Of a DNA stretch of 64,000 bases, positions 1 through 9,588 are shown one piece after another (within the stretch, counting starts at the first letter, position 1; every line of letters starts with the position of its first letter). The stretch is from Hafnia psychrotolerans. GTDB lineage: Bacteria > Pseudomonadota > Gammaproteobacteria > Enterobacterales > Enterobacteriaceae. The notes below the pieces were generated by a model, which saw only the letters and a program-made list of their open reading frames with translations, did not search any database and was not told the DNA's origin. The stretch covers positions 248,001-312,000 of the forward strand of contig NZ_BMFZ01000003.1 in the NCBI RefSeq assembly GCF_014639435.1, read 5' to 3'. The position numbers and the translations under genes are program-made.

Positions 1-516
1 TGGTTTACCGAACTGGCCGACCGCTCTTCGGTGCCAATCATTTTATACAATGTCCCTTACCGCACCGGTATCCATCTTGAGCTCGATACTCTGCGTCAAC
101 TGGCCACCCACCCCAAGATTGTAGCGATTAAAGATTGCGGTGGCAGTCTCGAGCTCACCTTGTCATTGATTGCCGATGGTCAGTTGGATGTACTTTGCGG
201 CGAAGATGCGCAGATATTCTCTACGCTGTGTCATGGTGGAACAGGTGCCATCGCTGCATCCGCGCATCTGTTCCCTGAGAAGTTTGTTAATTTAATTCAG
301 CAGATTAAGATGAACGATCTCAGTGGTGCCCGCCAGACCTTTTTCTCCTTGCTGCCAATGATGCGACTCATGTTCACCGCCCCCAACCCTGCAGCAATTA
401 AATATGCATTGTCATTGGATGGGCTGCTGCACAATGAACTGCGCGCGCCGTTACTTCCCGCGCCAGAAAATGTTGAACGCGCGGTGCGGAATCATCTGAA
501 TCAATATTCACGCTGA
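1..516 (+). CDS. Dihydrodipicolinate synthase (DapA)-family aldolase, 5' end outside window
   Basis: The reading frame is open from base 1, so this is the C-terminal part of a longer protein of about 290-300 residues. Near the start YNVPYRTG carries the Tyr that relays protons in DapA-family enzymes (DapA itself has YNVPSRTG). About 27 residues later IKDCGG holds the Lys that forms the Schiff base with pyruvate. The GEDAQ and GGTGAIAA segments fit the second half of the TIM barrel. The family includes dihydrodipicolinate synthase, N-acetylneuraminate lyase and related aldolases. IKDCGG differs from the IKEATG of true DapA, so a paralogue with another keto-acid substrate is more likely than the lysine-pathway enzyme. 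The family call is firm; the substrate is unknown. Confidence 0.8.
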   Translation, partial: WFTELADRSSVPIILYNVPYRTGIHLELDTLRQLATHPKIVAIKDCGGSLELTLSLIADGQLDVLCGEDAQIFSTLCHGGTGAIAASAHLFPEKFVNLIQQIKMNDLSGARQTFFSLLPMMRLMFTAPNPAAIKYALSLDGLLHNELRAPLLPAPENVERAVRNHLNQYSR

Positions 517-721
517 ATATGTATCAAGAGTGGTCGGTTGACGGCCAATAAAGGTTGCCTGCCACTATTTGAGCGTTCGCACCCACAACACGATTTAGTC
601 ACTGACATTTTTCACCGGCGGCACTAGGATAGGGAGGATATCTGTTCCTGTGCGGCCGTGCCGTGTAGACGTCGCAGCTGCTAAGGCCTGTGTGACAATG
701 GTTTAAATTTACGGAGTTTGT

Positions 722-1327
722 ATGAAACTTTATTATAAAGCCGGTGCATGTTCCCTTTCACCGCATATTATTCTGCGTGAAGCCGGTCTGGATTTCACCA
801 TCGTCAAAGTTGATCTGGCGACAAAGAAAACTGAAAGCGATGAAGACTTTCTTGCTGTGAATCCTAAAGGCCAAATTCCAACGCTGGAACTGAGCGACGG
901 CAGCATACTGACCGAAGGCGTGGCAATTGTGCAATATCTGGCTGACCAGAAGCCGGATCGCCAGTTATTGCCAGAAGTGGGTACGCTGGCACGTTATCAT
1001 GCGTTAGAGTGGCTGAACTATATTGCGACCGAACTGCATAAAGGCTTTAGTCCGCTGTTCAATCCGAAAACACCGGAAGAGTATAAATCGCTGACCCGTG
1101 AAGCACTGGCGAAAAAATTCATCTATGTTAACGACACCCTGAAAGACCACCAGTACCTACTTGGCGCGCGTTTCAGCGTAGCCGATGCCTATCTGTTCAC
1201 CGTGATGGGCTGGGCAAAAGCGCTAAAATTTGATCTCTCTGCATTGAGTGATCTGAACCGCTATCTTGACCGCGTAGCAGCACGTCCTGCGGTTGATGCC
1301 GCTTTGGTTGCTGAAGGTCTGAAATAA
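722..1327 (+). CDS. gstA: Glutathione S-transferase GstA (beta class)
   Basis: A cytosolic glutathione transferase of 201 residues, the same length as E. coli GstA and similar along its whole length. Cys10 and His106, the glutathione-site residues of beta-class GSTs, are both present. NPKGQIP and the [10 protein letters not shown] segment form the thioredoxin-fold half, followed by an all-helical C-terminal domain. It probably conjugates electrophiles to glutathione. The start is set by a GGAG Shine-Dalgarno sequence 7 bases upstream. It ends against a bidirectional terminator shared with the converging pdxY. In E. coli gstA also neighbours pdxY, which supports orthology. Confidence 0.95.
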   Translation: MKLYYKAGACSLSPHIILREAGLDFTIVKVDLATKKTESDEDFLAVNPKGQIPTLELSDGSILTEGVAIVQYLADQKPDRQLLPEVGTLARYHALEWLNYIATELHKGFSPLFNPKTPEEYKSLTREALAKKFIYVNDTLKDHQYLLGARFSVADAYLFTVMGWAKALKFDLSALSDLNRYLDRVAARPAVDAALVAEGLK

Positions 1328-1347
1328 GTTTCTGCCTGCCACACCGT

Positions 1348-1386
1348 AAAAAACGCCCCGGCTGATCTCGCACGGGGCGTTTTTAT
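1348..1386. terminator. Bidirectional Rho-independent terminator between gstA and pdxY
   Basis: A 12-bp inverted repeat (AAAAACGCCCCG with CGGGGCGTTTTT) has an A-run on the left and a T-run on the right. It can therefore terminate both gstA on the + strand and pdxY on the - strand. Confidence 0.9.
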
Positions 1387-1409
1387 TTATTCGGTCATCA
1401 AGGCTGTTA

Positions 1410-2270
1410 TTAGAGCTTAGTGGCAGGGAAATGATGCTCCGGCGTCACCATTTTGTCCTGCGCGGCGACCACTTGCAGCTCATATTCACCCATTGCATGC
1501 GTCGCTAGCATCACTTCATAAACGGCCGCAGTGACATGTTCCAGGGCTTTATCCAGCGCTTCGCCTTTGAGTAAATTAACCAGCAGCAGACCGCTGGTTA
1601 AGTCACCTACGCCAACCGGCTGACGCACACCAAAATCCACCAACGGGCGGTCGATATGCCAGGCTTCATCGACGGTGACCAGCAACATCTCAAAGCGGTC
1701 ACTCTGGTAGCCGGCGCGGCTGAGGTGTTTCACCAGCACGATTCTTGGGCCTTTAGCAATCAGTTCACGCGCTGTCACCACGGCCTCTTCCACATTGAGA
1801 ACAACATGACCGCCGAGCAGTTCTAGCTCAAGCAGATTGGGCGCCATAATATCGCAGTGGGTCAAGGCTTGGTTGCAATGGAACTCCGCCACACCAGGCG
1901 CAACAATACAGCCCTTCTCCGGATGCCCCATTACCGGGTCGCAGAAATACCAGGCATTTGGGTTGGCCTCTTTTACCTGACGGACAATGTGCAGAATGCT
2001 CTGCCCCTGCTCTGGCGAACCAATATACCCGCTTAATACCGCATCACAGTCTTTAAGACGGTCAATATCCGCGATGCCCTGTGCGATATCAGTCAGATGG
2101 CTGGCCGGCATAACACAGCCGGTCCAATGCCCATATTGCGTATGGTTAGAAAATTGCACCGTATTGAGTGGCCAAACGTTTGCGCCCATGCGCCGCATTG
2201 GGAATTCTGCCGCGCTGTTACCAGCGTGACCAAAAACGGTGTGTGACTGGATAGAGAGGATGTTTTTCAT
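1410..2270 (-). CDS. pdxY: Pyridoxal kinase PdxY
   Basis: A ribokinase-fold kinase of 286 residues, matching E. coli PdxY in length and sequence. It phosphorylates pyridoxal to pyridoxal 5'-phosphate in the salvage pathway. Motifs seen: the N-terminal [13 protein letters not shown] substrate segment, GYIGS near residue 81, Cys121 in GCIVAPG, and the C-terminal GVGDLTSG with catalytic Asp223. It lies downstream of tyrS in the pdxH-tyrS-pdxY order typical of Enterobacterales. A terminator in the 102-base gap suggests that only part of the tyrS transcript reads into it, or that it has its own promoter. Confidence 0.96.
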   Translation of the reverse strand: MKNILSIQSHTVFGHAGNSAAEFPMRRMGANVWPLNTVQFSNHTQYGHWTGCVMPASHLTDIAQGIADIDRLKDCDAVLSGYIGSPEQGQSILHIVRQVKEANPNAWYFCDPVMGHPEKGCIVAPGVAEFHCNQALTHCDIMAPNLLELELLGGHVVLNVEEAVVTARELIAKGPRIVLVKHLSRAGYQSDRFEMLLVTVDEAWHIDRPLVDFGVRQPVGVGDLTSGLLLVNLLKGEALDKALEHVTAAVYEVMLATHAMGEYELQVVAAQDKMVTPEHHFPATKL

Positions 2271-2324
2271 TAGGAATGTCCGATAGCAACGTCATCGGGA
2301 GATGGCGGAATCACTGAGTTCACA

Positions 2325-2353
2325 GAACAAAACGAGGGGCTGTTCAGCCCCTC
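2325..2353 (-). terminator. tyrS terminator
   Basis: Read on the minus strand, an 8-bp perfect stem GAGGGGCT/AGCCCCTC with a 4-base loop is followed by GTTTTGTT. It sits 20 bases past the tyrS stop and before pdxY, so it separates or attenuates the two genes. Confidence 0.8.
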
Positions 2354-2372
2354 ATCATACCGATTGTAAAAC

Positions 2373-3647
2373 TTATGCCCAGAGCAGCAGACTGTAATTC
2401 TTTTTACCACGACGCAACAAAGTGTATCGACCAAATAGACGATCACTTTCAGTGAAGCTGTATTCAATATCAGTCTGTTTTTCGCCGTTAATAGAAACAG
2501 CATTAGAAGAAATCATGGTACGTGCCTGACCTTTAGAAGGTGCCATGCCGGCAATGACGAGCGCCTCTAACAAGTCGGCACCACGATCTAACGTGAATAA
2601 TTCAAGGCCGTCTTGCGCCAGCTGCTCAAAATCGTATTCAGTCATCTCACTCAGGGAGCCTGAAAATAGGCTGTCAGTGATTCGACGGGCTGCCGCCAGA
2701 CCTTCTGCACCGTGCACCATCCCCGTGACTTCTTCTGCCAGAACATACTGGGCGCGTGGCGCTTTACCACTGGTTTTGTCTTCTTCTTCCAACGCATTGA
2801 TGTCTTCGATGCTCATGAAGGTGAAGAATTTCAGGAAATGATAAACATCAGCATCCGCAGTGTTGATCCAGAACTGATAGAACTTGTATGGGCTGGTTTT
2901 CTTCGGATCAAGCCACACTGCACCGCCTTCCGTTTTGCCGAATTTAGTGCCGTCGGATTTAGTGATAAGCGGAACGGTCAGGCCGAACACCTGTTTCTGA
3001 TGCAGACGACGGGTTAAATCAATACCTGAGGTAATGTTACCCCATTGATCAGAACCCCCAATTTGCAGTTCAACCTGATGCAAGTCATACAGTGAAGAGA
3101 AATCGTACCCCTGCAATAAGTTGTAAGAGAACTCAGTGAAAGAGATACCGGAATCATCACGGTTCAGGCGCTGTTTTACTGCTTCTTTATTGATCATCTG
3201 GTTAACAGAGAAGTGTTTACCGATGTCACGCAGGAAGGTCAGCACGTTCATGTCGCCGAACCAGTCGTAGTTATTGGCTGTGATGGCACTATTTTCACCA
3301 CAGTTGAAATCCAGGAATGGAGCAACCTGGTGGCGAATTTTTTCCACCCACTCGTTTACGGTTTCATTGGTGTTCAGCTTGCGTTCGGCAGCTTTGAAGC
3401 TAGGATCACCAATCAACCCCGTAGCACCGCCCACCAGCGCAACGGGTTTGTGGCCGTTTAACTGGAAGCGTTTCAGGCAAAGCAAAGGCACCAAATGACC
3501 CAAATGCAAGCTGTCTGCGGTCGGATCAAAACCGCAATAGAGTGCAATTGGCCCTTGCGCCAGTCGCTCTGCTAACGCTTTTTCATCCGTCACCTGGGCA
3601 ATGAGGCCCCGCTCTTGCAGTTGTTTAATCAGGTTGCTGCTCGCCAT
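2373..3647 (-). CDS. tyrS: Tyrosyl-tRNA synthetase
   Basis: A class I aminoacyl-tRNA synthetase of 424 residues, the same length as E. coli TyrS. It charges tRNA-Tyr in the cytoplasm. The HIGH-type motif is HLGH at residues 48-51 and the KMSKS-type loop is KFGKT at 235-239. GGSDQWGN marks the tyrosine pocket and a C-terminal S4-like RNA-binding domain closes the protein. An in-frame ATG four codons upstream (3659) exists, but the GGAG inside those codons is the ribosome-binding site for the MASSNL start at 3647, which also matches E. coli. Confidence 0.97.
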   Translation of the reverse strand: MASSNLIKQLQERGLIAQVTDEKALAERLAQGPIALYCGFDPTADSLHLGHLVPLLCLKRFQLNGHKPVALVGGATGLIGDPSFKAAERKLNTNETVNEWVEKIRHQVAPFLDFNCGENSAITANNYDWFGDMNVLTFLRDIGKHFSVNQMINKEAVKQRLNRDDSGISFTEFSYNLLQGYDFSSLYDLHQVELQIGGSDQWGNITSGIDLTRRLHQKQVFGLTVPLITKSDGTKFGKTEGGAVWLDPKKTSPYKFYQFWINTADADVYHFLKFFTFMSIEDINALEEEDKTSGKAPRAQYVLAEEVTGMVHGAEGLAAARRITDSLFSGSLSEMTEYDFEQLAQDGLELFTLDRGADLLEALVIAGMAPSKGQARTMISSNAVSINGEKQTDIEYSFTESDRLFGRYTLLRRGKKNYSLLLWA

Positions 3648-3796
3648 CAAAGACTCCATTTATTATTTACTGAATCTGTGCAGATTCGTGTCTGACATCA
3701 TGCCGAGAATGTGCCGTTTCTCTCACCATTCTGGGGAATGGCATAGAATAAAACGCTCATCGCCCGAGTGCTAGGAAATCGCACTCTTTTTCGTGG

Positions 3797-4462
3797 TTAG
3801 GGTGCCAGACGGTCTATTTTCCAGCCATTTTCTTTATCAGCCACGTCACGCTGATAAATGAAACGATCATGCAGACGGTGTTCGCCGCCCTGCCAGAACT
3901 CCATCGACTCCACGCTGACCCGGAAACCGCCCCAGAAACTCGGCAGTGGGACCTCACCCTGGCTGAATTTTTGTTTCAGTTCGAGGAATTTGCTTTCCAA
4001 CACACCACGCGCGGAGATACGGCTGGATTGATGTGACACCCACGCGCCAATCTGACTGTCTTTTGGGCGGCTGGCAAAATACTTCACCACTTCAAAGGTG
4101 GAGAGACGCTCGGCCTGTCCGAGTACAATCACCTGGCGGTCCAACATATGCCATGGAAATAGCAAGCTAATGCGGCTATTACTCGCTAGCTGTTGTGCCT
4201 TGCGACTGCCGAGGTTGGTATAAAAAACCAGCCCCTTTTCGTCATAATGTTTAAGCAACACGATGCGCTGAAAAGGTTGTCCATGCTCATCAACCGTAGC
4301 AACGACCATGGCGGTCGGGTCGGCAAGTTTGGCTTCGCAGGCCTGTTTCAGCCAGTGTTCAAACAATGGCTGAGGCGCAGCGGGTAAATCAGCACGGCGC
4401 AGGCCACCTCGCGTGTATTCACGACGAGAGTCTGCCACATCAAAATCATTGTTATCAGCCAT
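3797..4462 (-). CDS. pdxH: Pyridoxine/pyridoxamine 5'-phosphate oxidase
   Basis: An FMN-dependent oxidase of 221 residues (E. coli PdxH 218) with the split-barrel flavin fold. It oxidises pyridoxine or pyridoxamine phosphate to PLP. Seen: the FQRIVLLK segment, the [13 protein letters not shown]-binding region, the QSS and SFWGG segments, and the conserved C-terminus WKIDRLAP. It is the first gene of the pdxH-tyrS-pdxY block, with 149 bases before tyrS. About 40 bases upstream of the start lies a 14-bp perfect palindrome, CCTGACGCGTCAGG at 4503-4516, of unknown role. Confidence 0.96.
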   Translation of the reverse strand: MADNNDFDVADSRREYTRGGLRRADLPAAPQPLFEHWLKQACEAKLADPTAMVVATVDEHGQPFQRIVLLKHYDEKGLVFYTNLGSRKAQQLASNSRISLLFPWHMLDRQVIVLGQAERLSTFEVVKYFASRPKDSQIGAWVSHQSSRISARGVLESKFLELKQKFSQGEVPLPSFWGGFRVSVESMEFWQGGEHRLHDRFIYQRDVADKENGWKIDRLAP

Positions 4463-4577
4463 ATAAGTTCATTACGTGAGAGTAAGTTGCAGGTATTCTG
4501 CACCTGACGCGTCAGGATCTCAATCATCCTGGCGAGTCAGATGCGGTCGGCAATAAAAGGGAGGGTAAAGTGAAAGA

Positions 4578-4886
4578 TTATTTCTGAACGCAGTCGTTAA
4601 GGATAATGGCGTCACCTCGCTGCACAAACGCTGCGGTTCCCTTCGACCAGAAGGTATATTGCCCGTCACTGTATTTAGTGCCCGATGCCGATTCAACTTG
4701 TTTTAGTTTCAGCTGTTTACCGTCAAGCAGGAGATCGACCTGTTTCTCAGATGGATCCTGCGTGACGGTCAGCGGCATCGTCCCACATTGATAATGCAGT
4801 GGTTCAGTCGGTGCCGTTGGTTGATGGTGGAACTGGCTGCATCCTGCCAACGTTAAACCTGCCAAAGCGAAGATCGCTTTTTTCAT
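4578..4886 (-). CDS. mliC: Membrane-bound lysozyme inhibitor of c-type lysozyme
   Basis: A lipoprotein of 102 residues with a type II signal peptide and lipobox LAGC (lipidated Cys16). It is predicted to sit in the outer membrane facing the periplasm. The mature domain shows the MliC/PliC signature: SGTKY at residues 68-72, which inserts into the lysozyme active site, and the YTFWSKG strand at 77-83. Cys34 and Cys99 could form the family disulfide. It protects peptidoglycan from host or environmental c-type lysozyme. It lies between pdxH and anmK as in E. coli. Confidence 0.93.
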   Translation of the reverse strand: MKKAIFALAGLTLAGCSQFHHQPTAPTEPLHYQCGTMPLTVTQDPSEKQVDLLLDGKQLKLKQVESASGTKYSDGQYTFWSKGTAAFVQRGDAIILNDCVQK

Positions 4887-4967
4887 CCTGTCACTCCTTA
4901 TGATTCTGGCTTATTCCTTTTTATTACCACGCACAGCAATAAAACACATTGGGATTAGGCCGAGATA

Positions 4968-6098
4968 TCATCGTACACCTTCGACTGAGGCGGGATAAAT
5001 TGCACCAAGAACCGTCTCACGACAGGCACCAGTGACAGAGGGCAGATTACCGGATTTACCCGACAGGGTACGAAATGCCAGCCAGGCAAATGCCAGAGCT
5101 TCCATATCATCACCACTGATCCCAAAGGTATCTGTAGTGCAAACTTCAGTGCCCGGTAACATGGCCGAGAGTCGCGCCATTACCAGCGGGTTACGCGCCC
5201 CACCACCACACACCATTAGGCGATCACTGCCCCCCGCCAACTGTACCTGTTCGGCGATGCTGACAGAGGTTAATTCAGCCAGCGTAGACTGAACATCTTC
5301 CGGCGGCAGTTCGTGCATACGGCTCAGCTGTTTTTCCAGCCAGGCAATATTGAAATATTCCCGTCCGGTGCTTTTGGGCGCCGGTTCGGCAAAATAGGGA
5401 TCCGAGAGCATTTGCTGCAAAAGAGTCAGATTAACTCTGCCCTGATTAGCCCATTCTGCATTTTTATCGAAAGGCAATGCCCGGTGACGCCAGATCCAGG
5501 CATCCATCAGCATATTGCCAGGGCCGGTGTCATAGCCGCGAATGGGTTGACCAGGCAGTAAGAGCGATAAGTTAGCAATACCGCCAATGTTGAGGATCAT
5601 CCTGCGCTCTACCGTATCTGCCAGCAGTGCCTGATGGAATGCAGGAACTAAGGGCGCGCCCTGTCCACCATAAGCCATATCACGACGACGAAAATCACCT
5701 ACCGTGGTAATACCCGTGATCGCGGCGATGCGGTTGTTATCGCCAAGTTGCATTGAGAATGTCGCTTCACCTTTCGGCTGATGCCATACCGTCTGCCCGT
5801 GGCAACCTATAGCCGTTACCTCATCGGCACTGATACCGGTTTTTTCCAGCAATGCTAACACCGCCTCGCCGAAGAGAATCCCAAGGCGGGTATCGAGTTC
5901 ACCAACCTGCGCCAACGTAACCTTTTGACCTTGGCACATGCCGAGGATGGCATTTTTTATTTCAACAGGCATCGGATGCAAATGGCTGGCCTGTTGGGCG
6001 ACCATTCTTTCGTCAATAGCCGCCAGCACGACATCAACACCATCAAGGCTGGTCCCTGACATCACACCGATATAGCGTCCTGACTTCATAGATAACAT
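4968..6098 (-). CDS. anmK: Anhydro-N-acetylmuramic acid kinase
   Basis: A cytoplasmic ASKHA-fold kinase of 376 residues that converts 1,6-anhydro-MurNAc, released in cell-wall turnover, to MurNAc-6-phosphate. Seen: the ATP loop [12 protein letters not shown] (11-22), GCHGQTVWH near 98-106, [14 protein letters not shown] (137-150) and YDTGPGN with the likely catalytic Asp190. MLSMKSG offers two starts, 6098 and 6089. GGAGG lies 8 bases before the first, which I chose; the second matches the annotated E. coli N-terminus. It precedes mliC by 81 bases. Confidence 0.95.
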   Translation of the reverse strand: MLSMKSGRYIGVMSGTSLDGVDVVLAAIDERMVAQQASHLHPMPVEIKNAILGMCQGQKVTLAQVGELDTRLGILFGEAVLALLEKTGISADEVTAIGCHGQTVWHQPKGEATFSMQLGDNNRIAAITGITTVGDFRRRDMAYGGQGAPLVPAFHQALLADTVERRMILNIGGIANLSLLLPGQPIRGYDTGPGNMLMDAWIWRHRALPFDKNAEWANQGRVNLTLLQQMLSDPYFAEPAPKSTGREYFNIAWLEKQLSRMHELPPEDVQSTLAELTSVSIAEQVQLAGGSDRLMVCGGGARNPLVMARLSAMLPGTEVCTTDTFGISGDDMEALAFAWLAFRTLSGKSGNLPSVTGACRETVLGAIYPASVEGVR

Positions 6099-6536
6099 CC
6101 CTAATACCTCCGGTAAAAAATGATCAATCGTGCTTCATGTTCAAATAAAACAGAATTCATCGGGTAGCGCCATGAGTAACACCTTTTTTATTGAGCTATG
6201 TGATTGGTGTGTTTGTTTTTTGTCAACTTAATAGCCCCTTTCAAACCCACAGCACGGGAAACTGGCTATCCTTAAGGGCTAGAAAGTTTGTGAGAGAGGA
6301 TTTAACGCAAATACTGTCTAAAACATAAACCGCCGTTTATTATTAGTTGAGTAGGCCTCATGTACTCTTGCGTCGTTAAGAATTTGGTTCAAGCGATGAT
6401 CTTTTAGTGTAAGACTGAGTTTCTAAGCGACTTGACAGCCTCGACAGGATGTTAAACTGTGGAACGTTAGACCTGCGTTGTCGTGGCGTAATGCATAACC
6501 GGGCTGCAACAACGTAAATTTAAACAGGAGCTATTT
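6099..6536 (+). other. slyB/anmK divergent intergenic region (438 bp)
   Basis: This region separates leftward anmK from rightward slyB. The only element I can support is a PhoP-box-like repeat at 6334-6350. A 19-codon open frame at 6172 has no convincing ribosome-binding site and is not called. Confidence 0.6.
6334..6350 (+). promoter_or_regulatory. Candidate PhoP box upstream of slyB
   Basis: Two half-sites, CGTTTA and AGTTGA, are separated by 5 bases. This is the spacing of the PhoP consensus (T/G)GTTTA-N5-(T/G)GTTTA. A weak -10-like TACTCT starts 12 bases after the box, also the usual PhoP geometry. slyB is a known PhoP target in E. coli and Salmonella. The second half-site is imperfect, so this is a candidate. 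Confidence 0.5.
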
Positions 6537-7007
6537 ATGATTAAGCGTTTTCTGGTCGTCGCCCTTGCGGGTGTTACTCTTGCAGGTTGTGTCAATGACA
6601 ACACCGCATCAGGCGATGTCTACTCCGCTTCTCAGGCCAAACAGATCCAACAAGTCTCATACGGCACCATTCTTTCAACGCGTGCGGTACAGATTCAGGG
6701 TGGCGATGAAAGCAACATTATCGGTGCGTTGGGTGGCGCGGTACTGGGTGGATTCCTTGGTAATACCATTGGCGGCGGTACTGGTCGCAGCCTGGCAACT
6801 GCGGGTGGTGCAGTATTGGGTGGTGTCGCAGGTCAAGGGGTTCAAAGCACCCTAAACCGCTCAAACGCTGTCGAGTTGCAAATCCGTCGAGACGACGGCA
6901 CGACCATACAGGTGGTGCAGAAAACCGGCCCAACCAAGTTTAGTGTTGGTCAGCGCGTCAGCATGGCGACCAGTGGCAGCACCGTTACGGTGTCCCCAAG
7001 CGCCTGA
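6537..7007 (+). CDS. slyB: Outer-membrane lipoprotein SlyB
   Basis: A lipoprotein of 156 residues with lipobox LAGC (Cys18), matching E. coli SlyB (155). A glycine-zipper stretch (about residues 60-105, GALGGAVLGG and GGAVLGGVAG repeats) suggests close helix packing in the membrane. A small C-terminal beta domain follows (VELQIRRDDGTTIQVVQ). SlyB belongs to the PhoPQ regulon and stabilises the outer membrane under stress. The start is supported by AGGAG 8 bases upstream. slyA converges on it from the right, as expected for Enterobacterales. Confidence 0.95.
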   Translation: MIKRFLVVALAGVTLAGCVNDNTASGDVYSASQAKQIQQVSYGTILSTRAVQIQGGDESNIIGALGGAVLGGFLGNTIGGGTGRSLATAGGAVLGGVAGQGVQSTLNRSNAVELQIRRDDGTTIQVVQKTGPTKFSVGQRVSMATSGSTVTVSPSA

Positions 7008-7033
7008 TTTCTGATGTTGGGTTCGCGAAATGC

Positions 7034-7068
7034 AAAAAAGCCAGCAGCGAAAGTTGCCGGCTTTTTTA
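7034..7068 (+). terminator. slyB terminator
   Basis: AAAAAAGCC-AGCAGC pairs imperfectly with GTTGCC-GGCTTTTTT around a GAAA loop and ends in a T-run 27 bases after the slyB stop. Confidence 0.8.
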
Positions 7069-7163
7069 TTCCCAAATCTCATCGTAACGATATGAAATCT
7101 GGGTACTGGGTGCAAAAAAGAATACTGAATTAATACGTAAAAACGCCGCAAATCGACGCATGA

Positions 7164-7598
7164 TTATGATTTACTTTGCAGTGCCGCGATATTTTTTTCC
7201 AGACGAGCCAGCATTGCAGATAACTGCTCAGTCTCTAAATGAGACATCCCTGTTAGGATCTCTTTGCGCGTTGAGTCTATAACCGATTCCATAGCATTGA
7301 TGATGGGTGCCGCTTCCTCGGTGAGTTTGATACGTTTTGCACGGCGGTCGCTTACGCATGTTTGGCGGGTGATGAGTTTTTTCTCTTCGAGTTGATCCAA
7401 CGTTCTGACCAAAGAAGGTTGCTCAATCCCTATCGCCTTAGCCAACTGAATTTGCGATTGTTCTGTCGGCAACATATTGATGTTGTGCAAGGTTACCCAG
7501 TGCGTTTGCGTCAATTCGAGCGGTTTTAAACGTTCGTCAATCAGCGAGCGCCAAGCACGAACTAATCGTGCGAGATCTGACCCTAAGTTCGATTCCAA
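7164..7598 (-). CDS. slyA: MarR-family transcriptional regulator SlyA
   Basis: A winged-helix regulator of 144 residues, close to E. coli and Salmonella SlyA. Recognition segment: [23 protein letters not shown] (about 50-72). Wing: [11 protein letters not shown]. It counteracts H-NS silencing and responds to small aromatic carboxylates. The start codon is TTG, as known for Salmonella slyA, with AAGGAG 9 bases upstream; no ATG fits. A perfect SlyA operator lies 17 bases upstream, indicating autoregulation. Confidence 0.95.
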   Translation of the reverse strand: MESNLGSDLARLVRAWRSLIDERLKPLELTQTHWVTLHNINMLPTEQSQIQLAKAIGIEQPSLVRTLDQLEEKKLITRQTCVSDRRAKRIKLTEEAAPIINAMESVIDSTRKEILTGMSHLETEQLSAMLARLEKNIAALQSKS

Positions 7599-7614
7599 TT
7601 ACCTCTCCTTATAA

Positions 7615-7626
7615 TTAGCATGCTAA
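7615..7626. promoter_or_regulatory. SlyA operator upstream of slyA
   Basis: TTAGCATGCTAA is a perfect 12-bp palindrome differing from the reported SlyA consensus TTAGCAAGCTAA at one central base. It sits just upstream of the slyA ribosome-binding site, so SlyA probably represses its own gene. Confidence 0.8.
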
Positions 7627-7819
7627 GATAACTCCCCAGAGTTTAGCTTAGTTTTCGGAATGTTAATCGTTTAAATGCCTTTATATATACTGGATTTTTT
7701 CACCGTCAGTTTGAGACCCGTCTGCGCCTCTCTGAATTGACATCTTTTATAACACAATCACCCGCAGAGATTAATATTGTGGATCCGCAAATGTCTCATT
7801 CAGGCTCCTCAATACCAGA

Positions 7820-8032
7820 TTGATTGCTGGGTACTTCGCTTTATTTCTCGCCCATTTCAAGGCTGTGTTGCTTGGGCCGGTTTTCTGGATTTTGATAAAT
7901 CACCTTTTACGTAACTGGGTTTATTTCGGCGAGGTCTGGTATTTGACATTGATGGATTTGTCTATTTTTATTCCTATTTATTGCGCCCTGTCATTCTGGT
8001 CAATGAGTAAGAACATGCAATTGAAGCGCTGA
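7820..8032 (+). CDS. Unrecognised small membrane protein
   Basis: A 70-residue frame starting at TTG, with no in-frame ATG upstream and no strong ribosome-binding site. The product has two hydrophobic segments: about residues 4-28 (ALFLAHFKAVLLGPVFWILI) and 40-62 (YLTLMDLSIFIPIYCALSFW). It then has a short basic tail, giving a two-pass inner-membrane topology. I recognise no family. It occupies the place of ydhI-ydhJ-ydhK and sodC in E. coli but does not resemble YdhI. It could be a real small membrane protein or a fragment of a decayed gene. Confidence 0.4.
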   Translation: MIAGYFALFLAHFKAVLLGPVFWILINHLLRNWVYFGEVWYLTLMDLSIFIPIYCALSFWSMSKNMQLKR

Positions 8033-8198
8033 AATAGCGCGCGATTATAATTGTTTTTGCCTTCGTATTAGGTGCTGGGTATGGAAGAAGGCAGCCGGCT
8101 GAGCCTGCCTGAGAAAAATAATGCGGGGAAAATCGACTTAATCCAAAGTCATTGACGTTGCGGCAATGTGGTAAATGAGTGAATCCCAATGCGCTTAA

Positions 8199-9095
8199 TT
8201 AAGGAACGTCGTAACCCAGAGCTGCCTTACGAATACGGAACCATTGTTGACGAGTCAGCCTCAGCGAGAGGGATTTCCAGGCTGATTTTACGCGTTCAAT
8301 TTTGCCTGAACCGATGATCGGCAGAGGTTGTGATGGCAGTTGCATCACCCAGGCGTAAACCACCTGCTCGATATTTTCCGCACCAATATCTTCTGCCACT
8401 TTCTGTAGTTCATCACGCAGTGGCTGGAATTTTGCTTCGCTGAACAGGCTGCCGCCACCGAGACATGACCAGGCCATGGGTTTGATGCGCAATTGCTGGC
8501 AGAGATCCAGTGAACCATCGAGAATAGCGGGTTGGTGGACAGGCGAAATCTCCAATTGATTGGTCACCAGCGAGAACGGCAGGCGCGATTGTAAAAGCGT
8601 GAACTGGGTCGGTGTAAAATTAGAGACGCCAAAATATTTCACTTTTCCGCTTTTGTGTAGCGAAGTGAACGCGTCGGCCACGTCATCAGCGTCCATCAGC
8701 GGGTCCGGGCGATGAATTAACAGCAGGTCCAGATAGTCGGTGTGTAGATGACTCAGCGACTTTTCAGCTCGCTCAATAATGTAGCGACTGTCGGTAATAT
8801 AGTGGCCGATTTTATTGTCCGGATTGGCCGTCGTGGCAATTCCGCATTTGCTCACAAGTTGCATCTTTTCACGCAGTGCTGGTTTAAGGCGCATCGCTTC
8901 GCCAAAGGCAGCCTCACAGGCATAACCGCCGTAGATATCGGCGTGATCGGCGGTAGTAATGCCAAGCTCAACGTGTTGCTCAATAAAACCCAGCAACTCC
9001 TGCGGTGTCATATTCCATTCCATCAAACGCCAGTAGCCGCAAATCATACGGGAGAACTCAGGGCCCTGCGCGGACAGTGGGGTACGGGGATCCAT
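8199..9095 (-). CDS. ydhF: Aldo/keto reductase YdhF
   Basis: A TIM-barrel NADPH-dependent oxidoreductase of 298 residues, the same length as E. coli YdhF. Seen: DHADIYGGY with the catalytic Asp and Tyr (about 47-55), HRPDPLMD with the active-site His (about 128), the FGVSNF strand, and the C-terminal IIGSGKIERV cofactor loop. The physiological substrate is unknown. The DUF1289 gene follows about 110 bases further left in the same orientation only after the divergent promoter region, so ydhF is probably monocistronic. Confidence 0.93.
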   Translation of the reverse strand: MDPRTPLSAQGPEFSRMICGYWRLMEWNMTPQELLGFIEQHVELGITTADHADIYGGYACEAAFGEAMRLKPALREKMQLVSKCGIATTANPDNKIGHYITDSRYIIERAEKSLSHLHTDYLDLLLIHRPDPLMDADDVADAFTSLHKSGKVKYFGVSNFTPTQFTLLQSRLPFSLVTNQLEISPVHQPAILDGSLDLCQQLRIKPMAWSCLGGGSLFSEAKFQPLRDELQKVAEDIGAENIEQVVYAWVMQLPSQPLPIIGSGKIERVKSAWKSLSLRLTRQQWFRIRKAALGYDVP

Positions 9096-9202
9096 GTCAT
9101 TACCTCAATTTATTCATTATTGGATGTTGTAAACCGTTGACAGCATATAGAAATCAGCCAATGGCTGTATTGATCTTCGCCTGCAGTAGAATGCACTAAA
9201 GG

Positions 9203-9442
9203 TCAAAAAAGAGAGGGTTGTTCAGGCAGAGGATCATCAGGCTTCTTGCCTGCGCGTTGTAGACGCAGAAGCCGCTGATAGCACAGTCGGAGAACCTGGC
9301 GTTTTTCAGGATCGGTCATTGTCATCCAGCCAAAGCGCTCTTCGCGACTGCGTAGGCAGCCACGGCAAAAACCGCGAGTATCCGCCTGGCAAATACCGCG
9401 ACATGGGCTGGGAATGTCAAAAAACTCGAGCTGTTGAGCCAC
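9203..9442 (-). CDS. ydhL: DUF1289 family small cysteine-rich protein YdhL
   Basis: A 79-residue protein with four cysteines, C14-x3-C18-x7-C26-x2-C29, typical of DUF1289 (YdhL in E. coli, also beside nemR). The spacing suggests a metal or Fe-S site; the function is not established. It is divergent from nemR with about 175 bases between starts. In E. coli ydhL lies upstream of nemR, so it may share the electrophile-response context. Confidence 0.85.
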   Translation of the reverse strand: MAQQLEFFDIPSPCRGICQADTRGFCRGCLRSREERFGWMTMTDPEKRQVLRLCYQRLLRLQRAGKKPDDPLPEQPSLF

Positions 9443-9588
9443 GACGTCTCCGCATCAATCATTGAATCCTTATTGAAGACGCTTTGGCGGCATCCCGCAA
9501 GTCTCTTTTGAACACTCGCAACATTTCGGCTTATTTATTACAACATGGCACCGGACAAAAAATGCCTTTTTTTACCGCCCTCTTGACC

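Noticed and set aside
540..630. A short open stretch reading RLTANKGCLPLFERSH resembles the N-terminal part of a LysR regulator
   Set aside because: Only about 30 codons, no start, no second motif; the resemblance is to a few residues and may be chance.
6172..6231. 19-codon frame MSNTFFIELC... between anmK and slyB
   Set aside because: No convincing ribosome-binding site, no known homologue, and it overlaps the presumed promoter region.
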